Shown: positions 26,834 to 35,223, numbered from the stretch's first letter. The stretch: 47,932 nucleotides of DNA from Sinosporangium album (GCF_900100605.1 NZ_FNCN01000041.1:1-47932), one strand, 5' to 3'. The notes: generated by a model from the sequence alone, not told the origin. Made by a program: numbers and translations.

Positions 26834-27721
26834 GTGCTCAAGTCCAAGGCGCGACGGCGTGCGATAGCCGCTAAATCAGCCATGGCGGGAGCACTGGGCG
26901 CGGGCGCTTTTCTCGCCGTCTCGGTTATGGCCAACGTGGCGGGTGCCGACACCAAGACCGTCAGCTACGCCTGCGCGCCTCCCGCGGCAGGAAGCACTAC
27001 CTCCACGCCGCAGATCGGGGTCACCCTGACCGCCCCGGCCCAGACTCCGACGATCAACCAGGGAGTGCCGCTCACCTGGGTCAACGGCACACCTGCGCAG
27101 TCGCCGCTGGTGGCTCCGACGGCCATGGTGTCGGGGGACAGGGTGGTGTTGGAAGGCGAGATCATCGTGACCGGGCCCAACCCCACCGCCACGGTGACGG
27201 TCAAGGCCTCCGGCGTCGCGACGATTCCCGCCGTCGGTCTTGCTCAGAACAACCCTCTTCCCATGCCCACCATGCTGGCCACCGTGACGCCCACCGCCTC
27301 GGGCACGACGTTGGCGAAGGTCGGCAGCTTCTGGCTGAAGGTCGGGTCGGGTGTCGCGCAGCCGACGGAGATCTACAAATGCACGATCGCGACCGCCGGC
27401 ACCAACATCCAGCCCGCCTCCGTGCAGTTGGTGATCGGGGCCTCCGCGTCGCCTACCACCCCCTCGTCGTCGCCGACCACGCCGACGTCCACCCCCACGA
27501 CACCGAAGCCGACCATCACCGAGACCAAGACCAAGTACGTCACCCCGGAGCAGGACCAGGACGCGGACGAGGAGAGCACCACGCCCAAGGGTGGTGCCGA
27601 CACCGGCGGCGGTGGCGCGGCGGGTCCGGACGGCAGGATGTTCGTCCTGGTCGGGTCGCTGATGGTGGGTGCCGCGGCGATCGGTGGCCTTTTCCTGCGC
27701 CGACGTGCCATCGGGCGCTGA
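26834..27721 (+). CDS. Secreted protein with C-terminal sorting-like signal, substrate 2
   Basis: The 295-residue protein starts at GTG 26834 (GGAG 7 nt upstream; a TTG at 26828 is too close to it). The N-terminus KSKARRRAIAAKSAMAG and a hydrophobic run ending near VAGADTKTV form a signal peptide. Residues 35-180 are one beta-type domain with paired cysteines (SYACAPP and YKCTI). A Ser/Thr/Pro linker and an acidic stretch lead to TTPKGGADTGGGG, then a hydrophobic helix VLVGSLMVGAAAIGGLFL and the basic end RRRAIGR. This is the layout of a sortase sorting signal with PKGGADTG in place of LPXTG/LAXTG. It lies between two class F sortase genes. Confidence 0.8.
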   Translation: MLKSKARRRAIAAKSAMAGALGAGAFLAVSVMANVAGADTKTVSYACAPPAAGSTTSTPQIGVTLTAPAQTPTINQGVPLTWVNGTPAQSPLVAPTAMVSGDRVVLEGEIIVTGPNPTATVTVKASGVATIPAVGLAQNNPLPMPTMLATVTPTASGTTLAKVGSFWLKVGSGVAQPTEIYKCTIATAGTNIQPASVQLVIGASASPTTPSSSPTTPTSTPTTPKPTITETKTKYVTPEQDQDADEESTTPKGGADTGGGGAAGPDGRMFVLVGSLMVGAAAIGGLFLRRRAIGR

Positions 27722-27733
27722 TCGGGCGTCGCG

Positions 27734-28537
27734 GTGACGATGCAGGGGCCTCCGGGCGGCTACGCTGGCGGGCCCCCGCCGTACGGCTATGGGCCTCCGT
27801 GGGAGGAACCGCAGCCGGAGCCGGATCGCGGCGGCAGGATCCTGCGGTCGACGCTGCTGATCGCCGCCCTGGTGGGGGTCGTCACCGTGATCGCGGGTCT
27901 GCTCATGGTGTTCGGCAATCCGGAGGAGTACGGTCTGGCGGACGAGCGGACGGCGCTGGAACTGCAGGTGCAGCCGAGCGGGAGCCCCGCCGATTCCGGA
28001 ACGGCGCACTATTTCACTGGGCCGCCCGAGGCCGCCGCGCCGCTGCCGGACATTGTGGCGGCCCCTCCGATGATGCCCGCCACGCCGAAGCGCATCACCA
28101 TCAAGAAGCTCGGTGTGAACGCCCCGATCACGTCGGTCGGGTTGAACAAGCGCGGCGCGGTGGAGGTGCCGCCGGTGTCGAACGCCAACCTGGTCGGGTG
28201 GTACCGCAACATGTCGACGCCGGGCCAGGCGGGGCCGGCGGTGCTGCTCGGGCACAAGGACACGCGGACCACGCCCGCGGTGTTCCGGCGGCTGGGGGAG
28301 CTGCGCCACGGCGACGTGATCGAGGTGGAGCGGCAGGGCGGCACGGTGGCGGTGTTCACCGTGGGCGGGGTCGAGCAGGCGGACAAGAGGCTGTTCCCGA
28401 CCGAGCGGGTCTATGGGAAGTATGACAATCCGCAGCTTCACCTGGTCTCCTGCGGCGGCACCTACAACCATTCCACCGGGCACTACACGGACAACATCAT
28501 CGTGTACGCCACGATGACCTCGTCGTACCGGCGCTGA
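27734..28537 (+). CDS. Class F sortase 2
   Basis: The 267-residue protein has a Gly/Pro/Tyr-rich cytoplasmic tail (residues 1-33), one membrane helix (about 38-60), a linker, and a catalytic domain from 118. ITIKKLGVNAPITSVGL, PAVLLGHKDT (His174), FPTERVYGKYDNPQLHLVSCGG (Cys240) and YTDNIIVYATM define class F. It shares the order of motifs with sortase 1 but differs in the cytoplasmic tail and linker, so this is an old duplication or separate acquisition. GTG at 27734, or ATG at 27740, begins it 12 bases after the substrate 2 stop. Confidence 0.88.
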   Translation: MTMQGPPGGYAGGPPPYGYGPPWEEPQPEPDRGGRILRSTLLIAALVGVVTVIAGLLMVFGNPEEYGLADERTALELQVQPSGSPADSGTAHYFTGPPEAAAPLPDIVAAPPMMPATPKRITIKKLGVNAPITSVGLNKRGAVEVPPVSNANLVGWYRNMSTPGQAGPAVLLGHKDTRTTPAVFRRLGELRHGDVIEVERQGGTVAVFTVGGVEQADKRLFPTERVYGKYDNPQLHLVSCGGTYNHSTGHYTDNIIVYATMTSSYRR

Positions 28538-28582
28538 GGGCGGGGCTCCCGCCGGAAAAAGATTCTGTTGTAGCCTCGAAAA

Positions 28583-28600
28583 TACCGAACGCTACTCGGT
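28583..28600 (+). promoter_or_regulatory. Candidate operator before thiolase gene
   Basis: ACCGA and TCGGT form an inverted repeat with a 7-bp centre in TACCGAACGCTACTCGGT, 40-57 bp before the thiolase start, just downstream of an A/T-rich promoter-like stretch. TetR-type fatty-acid or acyl-CoA regulators bind sites of this size; the factor is unknown. Confidence 0.4.
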
Positions 28601-28639
28601 TTGATGTGGCTATGTGCGGGATCGGATCCTGGAGGCATC

Positions 28640-29785
28640 GTGACAGAGGCGTACATCGTCGGAGCGGTCCGCACCCCCGTCGGACGGAGAAAGGGCGGAC
28701 TGTCCACCGTTCATCCCGCGGATCTGGCCGCGCATCCGCTGAAGGCACTGATCGAGCGCACCGGGGTCGACCCGGCGGCCGTCGATGACGTGATCATGGG
28801 GTGCGTTTCGCAGTTCGGCCCCCAGACCATGGATATCGCCCGTACGGCATGGCTTTCGGCGGGGCTGCCGGAAAGCGTGCCCGGCGTCACCATCGACCGG
28901 CAATGCGGCTCCTCGCAGCAGGCGATTCACTTCGCCGCCCAAGGCGTGCTCTCCGGCACCCAGGACCTTGTCCTGGCCGCCGGCGTGGAGTCGATGAGCG
29001 TCGTCCCGATGGGTTCGACGGTCACGGCCGCGCTGGAGGCCGGTTTGCCGCTGCCGTACGGCGAAGGCTGGGCCGAGCGCTACGGCACCCAGGAGATCTC
29101 GCAGTTCCGGGGCGCCGAGCTGATGTGTGAGAAGTGGGGTTTCTCCCGCGATGAGCTGGAGCGGTACGCCTACGAGAGCCACCAGCGCGCCGCCAAGGCG
29201 GTGGCGGGCGGCCATTTCGCCGACCAGATCGCCCCGCTCGCCGGTGTGACCGACGATGAGGGGCCGCGCTCCGACACCACCCTGGAGAAGATGGCGGGGC
29301 TCAAGCTTCTGCGGGAGGACGGCAGGCTGACCGCGGCCACGTCGTCGCAGGTGTCCGATGGAGCCGCCGCGGTGCTGATCGCGTCAGGCCAGGCCGTACG
29401 CGATCACGGCCTCGCGCCGCGTGCCCGCGTCGTCACCCTCACCCTCGCCGGCGACGACCCCGTCTACATGCTCACCGCGCCCATCCCCGCGACCCGCAAG
29501 GCACTCAAGCGGGCCGGGCTGACCATCGACGACATCGACGTCGTCGAGATCAACGAGGCGTTTGCGCCCGTGCCGCTGGCCTGGCTGAAGGAGCTCGACG
29601 CCGACCCCGCCAAGACCAACCCGAACGGCGGCGCCATCGCCCTCGGCCACCCGCTCGGCGCGACGGGGGCCGTCCTCATGACCAAGCTCCTGCACGAGTT
29701 GGAGCGCACCGGCGGACGCTACGGCCTGCAGACCATGTGCGAGGGCGGCGGTCAGGCCAACGTCACCATCATCGAGCGCCTCTGA
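28640..29785 (+). CDS. Acetyl-CoA acetyltransferase (thiolase)
   Basis: The 381-residue thiolase has the active-site Cys89 in TIDRQCGSSQQAIHF, NEAFAPVPLAW, His337 in ALGHPLGATGAV, and the second Cys367 in MCEGGGQANVTI. It forms or cleaves 3-ketoacyl-CoA in fatty-acid or related acyl-CoA metabolism. The pattern (PMGSTVTAALEAGLPLPYGE insert) is that of the FadA-like acetyl-CoA acetyltransferases of actinobacteria. GTG at 28640 has GGAGG 4-5 bases upstream. It is monocistronic with a strong terminator behind it. Confidence 0.92.
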   Translation: MTEAYIVGAVRTPVGRRKGGLSTVHPADLAAHPLKALIERTGVDPAAVDDVIMGCVSQFGPQTMDIARTAWLSAGLPESVPGVTIDRQCGSSQQAIHFAAQGVLSGTQDLVLAAGVESMSVVPMGSTVTAALEAGLPLPYGEGWAERYGTQEISQFRGAELMCEKWGFSRDELERYAYESHQRAAKAVAGGHFADQIAPLAGVTDDEGPRSDTTLEKMAGLKLLREDGRLTAATSSQVSDGAAAVLIASGQAVRDHGLAPRARVVTLTLAGDDPVYMLTAPIPATRKALKRAGLTIDDIDVVEINEAFAPVPLAWLKELDADPAKTNPNGGAIALGHPLGATGAVLMTKLLHELERTGGRYGLQTMCEGGGQANVTIIERL

Positions 29786-29794
29786 CGGCTCTGA

Positions 29795-29844
29795 ACGCGC
29801 GGCGGCCCGGTCCCCGAGATCTCGGAGACCGGGCCGCCGCGCGT
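29795..29844. terminator. Long bidirectional hairpin terminator
   Basis: An almost perfect inverted repeat of more than 20 bp per arm, with one mismatch, begins ACGCGCGGCGGCCCGGTC and ends GACCGGGCCGCCGCGCGT. It lies between the thiolase stop and the convergent permease stop. Confidence 0.85.
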
Positions 29845-29957
29845 CCGACGTTCGATCGGTCGGATCGCGTGGGATGGGACTCTCGCGGGGTTGTGGCCTG
29901 CGAGGTGGGGGCCGGGGCGGCCGGGTACGGAGCCCCGGGGGTGGCGGGCTGCGCGCG

Positions 29958-30860
29958 TTACTTGATCGATCCCGCGGTGAGGCCGCCCACGACCTTCCGC
30001 TCGATCAACGCGAACAGGATGATCACCGGGATGGTGGCGATGACCGATCCGGCGAACAGGTTCTGCCAGTCCACTTCGTACTGCCCGATGAAGGAGTTCA
30101 GCGCCACGGTGAGTGGCTGATTCTCCGGGGAGGTCGTCAGGGTCAGTGCGACGACGAACTCATTCCACGCCGCGATGAAGGTGAAGATCAACGCGGTGAT
30201 GACACCTGGCAGGGCCAAGGGCAGCGTCACCCTGAACAGGGCGCCCCAGCGGCCGTTGCCGTCTATGAAAGCCGCCTCCTCCAGCTCCCGCGGGATCGAG
30301 CTGAAGTAGGCGTTGAGGATCCATACGGCGAACGCCAGGTTGAACCCGCCGTTCACCAGGATCAGCGACCAGATCGTGTCGATCAGACCGAACTGGTAGA
30401 ACTCCCGGTAGATGCCCACGAGCATCGCGGTCGGCTGGAACATCTGGGTGATCAGCACGACGATGAGGAACGCCGTGCGGCCCCGGAAGTTGTGCCGGGC
30501 GGTGTAGTAGGCGGCCGGGAGGGCCACGATCAGCACCAGGATGGTCGAGCCGGCGGCGACCTGCAGGGTGACCCACAGGTTGCCGGCCAGGCCGCTGGTC
30601 CAGAAGTTGGTGAAGTTCGACCAGGCGAAGGTGCTGGGGAGGTAGGTCGCGTCCTGGAGTTCGTCCTGCGGCCGGAGCGCGGTGAGGATCATCACCAGGT
30701 ACGGGAACAGGAAGATGAACGCGACCAGATATGCGCTCGCCGCGATGATCACAGTCTTGATCTTGGGCAGAACCCGGTTGGGTCGGGGCCTACCGCCGTG
30801 GCGGGAGACCTGACCGCTCGCGCGGGGGCGGGACACGGTGGGTGTTGTTGTCGTCGTCAT
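29958..30860 (-). CDS. Sugar ABC transporter permease (MalG/DasC type)
   Basis: The 300-residue protein has six membrane helices and the EAA loop RELEEAAFIDGNGRWGALFR followed by LPLALPG, which contacts the ATPase. It belongs to the CUT1 carbohydrate family. It overlaps the upstream permease gene by four bases. No ATPase gene is adjacent, as is normal for actinomycete CUT1 systems that share MsiK. Given the dre-like sites upstream of the operon, a chitobiose/N-acetylglucosamine transporter of DasABC or NgcEFG type is the favoured reading. Confidence 0.88.
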   Translation of the reverse strand: MTTTTTPTVSRPRASGQVSRHGGRPRPNRVLPKIKTVIIAASAYLVAFIFLFPYLVMILTALRPQDELQDATYLPSTFAWSNFTNFWTSGLAGNLWVTLQVAAGSTILVLIVALPAAYYTARHNFRGRTAFLIVVLITQMFQPTAMLVGIYREFYQFGLIDTIWSLILVNGGFNLAFAVWILNAYFSSIPRELEEAAFIDGNGRWGALFRVTLPLALPGVITALIFTFIAAWNEFVVALTLTTSPENQPLTVALNSFIGQYEVDWQNLFAGSVIATIPVIILFALIERKVVGGLTAGSIK

Positions 30861-31762
30861 CGGGCCACCTCGGTGTTCCAGCGGCTGACCTTCAGGAATA
30901 CGGCCGTCAGCACGATCACCATGCCGAAGTTGACCACGGACATGGCGGCGGACTCGCCGATGTCGGTGCCCTTGAGGATGAACATGAAGATCGTCGATGT
31001 GGCGGTCGAGTAGCCGGGCTGCCCGTGGGTCATCGCCCAGATGATCGGGAAGTTGTTGAAGACGTTCATCACGTTGATCAGCGCCGCGACGGTGAGGGCC
31101 GGCCGCAGCAGCGGCAGCGTGATCGACCAGTACACCCGCAGTTTGCGCGCGCCGTCCATCTTGGCCGCCTCGTAGACGTCAGAGGGGATGGTGGCGAGCC
31201 CCGCGAGCAGGGCATATGTGGTGAACGGCAGGGATACGAAGACCGCGACGAAAACCAGCCACGGCATCGCCGTACTCGCCTTGCCGAGGGGGTCGGCCTC
31301 GGCCCCGCCGAGCGCGTCGAGCAGGCCGAGGTCGACGAGGATCATGTTGACGAGCCCGGCCTCGGGGTCGAGCATCCACTTGAAGATGATCGCCGTCATC
31401 AGGACCGAGGCGGCCCAGGGGGCGATGAGCGCCCACCGCGCGACCCGTTTGAGGGGAAACTTCTGATTGAAGAGCTGCGCCAGGGCCAGCGACAGCACGA
31501 CGGTGAGCACCACGACCGCGACGACCCAGATCAGGCTGCGGAACATCACGCCGCCGAAGTCGGGCTCGTCGAACAACTTGGTGTAGTTGTCGAACCCATT
31601 GCCCCCTTGGACCACGCCGAACCGGCTGATCTTCTGGAAGGAGGACTGGATCATCACCACGACGGGCCAGATGACGACCACGGCGATCAGGATCACCGCA
31701 GGCCCGATCCAGATGAGCGGCGTCAACGCCCGGCTCATCCGGCTCTGGGATTTCTGATGCAT
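30857..31762 (-). CDS. Sugar ABC transporter permease (MalF/DasB type)
   Basis: The 301-residue permease has six membrane helices, with the EAA motif VYEAAKMDGARKLRVYWSI followed by LPLLRPAL. ATG at 31762 lies 70 bases behind the binding-protein gene, separated by a perfect 18-bp hairpin. It pairs with the following permease to form the membrane channel of a CUT1 importer. Typical length and motif spacing are intact. Confidence 0.88.
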   Translation of the reverse strand: MHQKSQSRMSRALTPLIWIGPAVILIAVVVIWPVVVMIQSSFQKISRFGVVQGGNGFDNYTKLFDEPDFGGVMFRSLIWVVAVVVLTVVLSLALAQLFNQKFPLKRVARWALIAPWAASVLMTAIIFKWMLDPEAGLVNMILVDLGLLDALGGAEADPLGKASTAMPWLVFVAVFVSLPFTTYALLAGLATIPSDVYEAAKMDGARKLRVYWSITLPLLRPALTVAALINVMNVFNNFPIIWAMTHGQPGYSTATSTIFMFILKGTDIGESAAMSVVNFGMVIVLTAVFLKVSRWNTEVAR

Positions 31763-31785
31763 GACTGCGAGTCCTTATGGATAGT

Positions 31786-31829
31786 CGTACGGCTTGCGCC
31801 GCCCGAGCGAAGGCGGCGCAAGCCGTACG
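31786..31829 (-). terminator. Intra-operon 18-bp hairpin
   Basis: CGTACGGCTTGCGCCGCC pairs perfectly with GGCGGCGCAAGCCGTACG around an 8-nt loop, three bases after the binding-protein stop and before the permease genes. It can act as a partial terminator or 3' RNA stabiliser, giving more binding protein than permease. Confidence 0.8.
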
Positions 31830-31832
31830 GGT

Positions 31833-33104
31833 TCAGCTCCCCGTCGCGATCTTCTGGATCTTGCCGAGGACCTCGGCGGCGTCCCCTGTGATTGCGCCGC
31901 CGATGGACTGCTTGACCTCGGTGTTCACCTCGGTCCACTTGGGGTCGGTGAACGGGTAGAAGGTGGCGTTGGGGAGCGCGTCGAGGAACGGCTTGAGCTT
32001 CTCGTCGCTGCTCAGCTTCTGGATGCCGGAGGTGGTCACCGGGAGCAGCTTGTAGGTGTCGCTGATCTTCTGGGCAGCGGTGCCGGAGTAGAAGAAGTCG
32101 AAGAACTTCTTGATCTCCGCCGCGCGGCCGTTCTTGTTGAAGGCCATGATCCAGTCCTGGACGCCCAGCGTCGTCTCCAGCACGGCGCTCTTACCGGGGA
32201 TCGGGGCGACGCCGAAGTTGGTGAGCCCGGCCTTCTCGAACTGCGGGATCGACATGGGGCCGCCGAAGGCCATGCCGACCTTGCCGGCGCCGAAGTCCTC
32301 CCAGACGTCCTTGCGGTTCTTGGTGCCGGGGTTCGGCGTGGTCAGCCCGGCGTCGTGCAGGCCCTTGAGATACTTGAACGCCTCGATGTTCTGCGGCGAG
32401 TTGATCGCCCAGTTGCCCGAGGCGTCCTTGTATCCGCCGCCGGCGCCCATGAACCACAGGAACGACTCGCCCTGGGCCTCCTCGTTGCCGAGGGGAAGAC
32501 CGAACGGCTGGGCGACGTCGGCCTTCTTCAGTTTCTCGGCGGCGGCCTTGAGCTCGTCCCAGGTCTTGGGGGGTTCGGCGATGCCGGCCTTGCTGAACAG
32601 GTCCTTGTTGTAGAAGAGGCCGCGCGCGGAGGACACGAACGGGATGCCGTAGGCGGCGCCGTCGACCTTGCCGAACTCGGCGAACTTCGGCAGCAGGTCG
32701 GCCTGGGTCTGCGGAGACAGGATCTCGTCGACCTTGTGCAGCAGACCTTCCTTGACGAATCCGGAGTAGTCACCGGTCTGCAGAATGTCGGGGAACTGCC
32801 CGTTTTGCACCATCGTGGCGACCTGCTTGTCGATGTCGTTCCAGTTGATGACCTGAACGTCGACCTTGATGTTGGGGTTCGCCGCGGTGAACTCGTCGGT
32901 CACGCCCTTCCAGAACTTGGCGCCGGAGTCCTCCGCGGTCGGGCCGCCTCCATAGTCGGCTGCCACCATCTTGAGCGTCACCGTGCCGCCGCCCGAGCCC
33001 TTGTCGCCGGAGCCGGTCCCGCTCTCGCCGCCGCTTCCGCAGCTAGTCAGTACCAGTGCTGCGGCCACACCCAGCGTGGCCGCGCCCACGAGCTTCTTGT
33101 TCAC
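31833..33104 (-). CDS. Sugar-binding lipoprotein of ABC transporter (DasA-like)
   Basis: The 423-residue protein begins with a lipoprotein signal, LVLTSC with Cys22 as the lipidated residue, then a Gly/Ser linker and a type-1 solute-binding domain (VTLKMVAADYGGG, FTAANPNIKVDVQVINWNDI, GMAFGGPMSIPQFEKAG). It would capture an oligosaccharide outside the membrane and deliver it to the two permeases. GTG at 33104 is the start. The promoter carries two dre-like sites, so the likely ligand is chitobiose or N-acetylglucosamine; the sequence itself does not prove this. Confidence 0.88.
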   Translation of the reverse strand: MNKKLVGAATLGVAAALVLTSCGSGGESGTGSGDKGSGGGTVTLKMVAADYGGGPTAEDSGAKFWKGVTDEFTAANPNIKVDVQVINWNDIDKQVATMVQNGQFPDILQTGDYSGFVKEGLLHKVDEILSPQTQADLLPKFAEFGKVDGAAYGIPFVSSARGLFYNKDLFSKAGIAEPPKTWDELKAAAEKLKKADVAQPFGLPLGNEEAQGESFLWFMGAGGGYKDASGNWAINSPQNIEAFKYLKGLHDAGLTTPNPGTKNRKDVWEDFGAGKVGMAFGGPMSIPQFEKAGLTNFGVAPIPGKSAVLETTLGVQDWIMAFNKNGRAAEIKKFFDFFYSGTAAQKISDTYKLLPVTTSGIQKLSSDEKLKPFLDALPNATFYPFTDPKWTEVNTEVKQSIGGAITGDAAEVLGKIQKIATGS

Positions 33105-33275
33105 CGTTGCTACCGCCTTGGTCGTCGGACGTCGGACGTTGGATCAACGGAGGCCGGTAGCCGGTCCGTACCAGTGGGATCCGCCGTCCCAGGGGGGTCG
33201 AAACCGCCTGAGCAGGCCCATCTGCGATGCCGTAGCTCAGATCGGTGCCCTCACAGTAGGCGCGATTTTGCGATC

Positions 33276-33287
33276 TGGTCTATACCG
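33276..33287. promoter_or_regulatory. dre-like operator 1 (DasR) on the -10 box
   Basis: TGGTCTATACCG differs from the DasR consensus core TGGTCTAGACCA at two positions. It covers the minus-strand -10 box TATAGA (33279-33284), so a bound repressor would block RNA polymerase. Confidence 0.65.
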
Positions 33288-33306
33288 GTTGATATCGTTT
33301 TGACAA
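33279..33306 (-). promoter_or_regulatory. Promoter of the sugar ABC transporter operon
   Basis: On the minus strand TTGTCA (33301-33306) and TATAGA (33279-33284) are spaced 16 bp, close to the sigma-70-type consensus. It lies about 175 bp upstream of the binding-protein start, leaving a long 5' leader. Confidence 0.65.
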
Positions 33307-33328
33307 CGGCACATCGAATCTGACGAAT

Positions 33329-33340
33329 CGGTCTAGACCG
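33329..33340. promoter_or_regulatory. dre-like operator 2 (DasR)
   Basis: CGGTCTAGACCG is a perfect 12-bp palindrome that keeps the GGTCTAGACC core of dre sites. It lies upstream of the -35 box, 53 bp centre to centre from operator 1 (about five helical turns). Confidence 0.65.
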
Positions 33341-33474
33341 CTGAGGGAGAAATTCAGCGATATTGGGGGCCTGAGCTGGGGAGACCGGTCCGGATCTCTG
33401 GGCGGCCCGCATCACCGAACGCGGCGATTCATTGCGACGCACGCCAAACTCAGCCCGCATTCATCAACGAATCC

Positions 33475-33519
33475 GGCGCATACGAGTACGGCGCATACGA
33501 GTACGGCGCATACGAGTAC
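33475..33519. repeat. 15-bp tandem repeat, three perfect copies
   Basis: GGCGCATACGAGTAC is repeated three times without change and runs straight into the methyltransferase terminator, whose left arm starts with the same GTACGGCGC. Confidence 0.9.
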
Positions 33520-33554
33520 GGCGCGGCCCCCGTGGTCCGGGGGCCGCGCCGTAC
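33516..33554 (-). terminator. Terminator after methyltransferase gene
   Basis: GTACGGCGCGGCCCCC pairs perfectly (16 bp) with GGGGGCCGCGCCGTAC around a 7-nt loop, 33 bp downstream of the stop codon on the minus strand. Confidence 0.85.
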
Positions 33555-33586
33555 TCAGATCGCGTGGGCGGGGAAGCGGTGGTGGG

Positions 33587-34318
33587 TCAGCCGGGAACGC
33601 GCGCCACGCAGAGGACGGTCTGGCCGAACGGCGGGCGCACGAAACGCTCGATCAGTCGCGTCGCCGGCACGACCGTGCGGTCGTAGATCTTCACGAGGCG
33701 GGGGTCGGGATAGCCGACGCCGCCGCGGCGGACGGCCAGCCACCACGCGATGCCGCCGAGGAAGTTGATGGGCTTGAGCACCTCGGCGTGGAGACCGGCG
33801 GCCACGACGGTCCTGGCCAGCGTCTTCGGGGTGTAACGGGTGACATGGCCGACCTTGCGGTCGAAGTCACCGTAAAGCTGCATGTAGCCGGGCACCCAGA
33901 TGATGATGCGACCGCCCGGCGCGGTGACACGTGCCAGGGAACGCAGCGCCTCGACATCCTCCTCGATGTGCTCAAGCACGTTCATCAGTACGACCGTGTC
34001 CACCTTGTCCGCGAGGGGGATGTCGGTCGGCAGGCCGAACTGGAGCACATCAACGTCGTCACGCGGGCCGAAACGCTTGCGGAGCTGTTCGACGCAGTAG
34101 GGGTCGAAGTCACTCACCACGAGGCGATCGAGACGCGGCAGGAACAACTCGGCGAAGTGCCCGAGCCCCGAGCCGATCTCCAGCATCGACTTGCCCACAT
34201 GCGGCGCGACCGTATCGAACTCGTATTTCCGGTAGTTCTTCCCCTCGTCTCCTCCGAGGTGGTTTTCCAGCGCCCCGTCTCCGGCCGCCGGTTGTACTAC
34301 ACGGTCATAACCAGACAT
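33587..34318 (-). CDS. Class I SAM-dependent methyltransferase
   Basis: The 243-residue enzyme has MLEIGSGLGHFAELFLP (motif I), VVSDFDPYCVEQLRKRF (acidic end of strand 2), DTVVLMNVLEHIEEDVEALRS (motif around strand 4) and APGGRIIIWVPGYMQLYGDFDRKVGHVTRY-type sequence after it. These last residues match methyltransferases often linked to glycan or lipid modification, in particular those near glycosyltransferases, but the substrate is unknown. It stands alone; upstream lies about 900 bp without a confident gene. Confidence 0.85.
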   Translation of the reverse strand: MSGYDRVVQPAAGDGALENHLGGDEGKNYRKYEFDTVAPHVGKSMLEIGSGLGHFAELFLPRLDRLVVSDFDPYCVEQLRKRFGPRDDVDVLQFGLPTDIPLADKVDTVVLMNVLEHIEEDVEALRSLARVTAPGGRIIIWVPGYMQLYGDFDRKVGHVTRYTPKTLARTVVAAGLHAEVLKPINFLGGIAWWLAVRRGGVGYPDPRLVKIYDRTVVPATRLIERFVRPPFGQTVLCVARVPG

Positions 34319-35223
34319 GCGGTTCCGTCCAGCTCATTCATACAAAACCGTGGCCCACGGGCCACGGACCGGTCGGGGCGAGTCTAGTGTCTGCATACTT
34401 CAGCCACTCCGCTTCCCGAAGACCGAGTCACCCCGTCGAGTCAAGTGTTCAACGCCGAGTCGCCGGCACGGCGGCGCCGAACGGGCCTGCCCGCCATGTG
34501 CCGCTCCGCGACCCGCCGGGGTGGACCGCGAGTCGTGCGCGCCGCCGGAGAGACCGCCGTGGCCTATATGTGCGTGTGGCCTATATGTGCGATTGAGGAT
34601 TGAACACGAAAATATCAGCCGGGCGACCGAGTTTTTCGTCAACGAGTCAGGTGCCTTTGAAACCGGGCTCGAACTCACCGGCTCGCTCCGGCGCCTCCGA
34701 TTCGCCGCGCGCCTCAGCGAAGGGCTTCGGTGAAGGGCCTCAGTGAAGGGCTTCGGTGAAGGGCGGCAATATCTTGAACGCGCACCCCGATCGTCCACGG
34801 ATTCCACGTCCATTCTTTTAAAGGGCTGGGGCGCGACCTTCCGAGAGGTGTCCGGAGGGGTGCGCGGGGGGATGTCCGGAGGGATGCCGGGAGGGATGTG
34901 TGGAGGGATGCCGGGAGGGATGTGTGGAGAACGGCAGGGCGGGGGAGCCGGACGAAGGGTGCAGGGCGGTCGATCGTCGGCGGTGCCGTACAGCTCGTGG
35001 GCACGCACGTTCCCCCACCTGCACGGTGGGACACCGGTCGGCAAGTCACCCCGAGGTAAGAGTCCCCATGCCTCGATTCCGCGCGTGCGGTGCCCGGACC
35101 TCACCGCGACGGTGAAACGTTCGCTCCGGAAGAAGAACTCTTCACCCAACCTGTGTATGCGGCCATTTCTATGAAGTTCTCCATGGTTAGCTACTAGCCG
35201 TTTCACGCGAGAGGCGGGAATCG
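34319..35223. other. Long gene-poor region with repeats
   Basis: About 900 bp between divergent genes. Open frames give low-complexity Pro/Arg or Gly-rich products and no domain. It holds GAAGGGC(T/C)TC(G/A)GT repeats at about 34717-34765 and a 24-bp tandem repeat at 34854-34925. The A/T-richer stretch at 35120-35210 (TTCTATGAAGTTCTCCATGG) probably holds the promoter of the NB-ARC gene. Confidence 0.5.
34854..34925. repeat. 24-bp tandem repeat
   Basis: Two identical 24-bp units (34878-34901 and 34902-34925) starting GGAGGGATGCCGGGAGGGAT are preceded by a degenerate copy from 34854. No coding function is evident. Confidence 0.85.

Noticed and set aside
24626-28537. Reading the surface cluster as a pilus locus
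   Set aside because: Substrates lack pilin motifs, LPXTG and E-box features, and the sortases are class F rather than class C.
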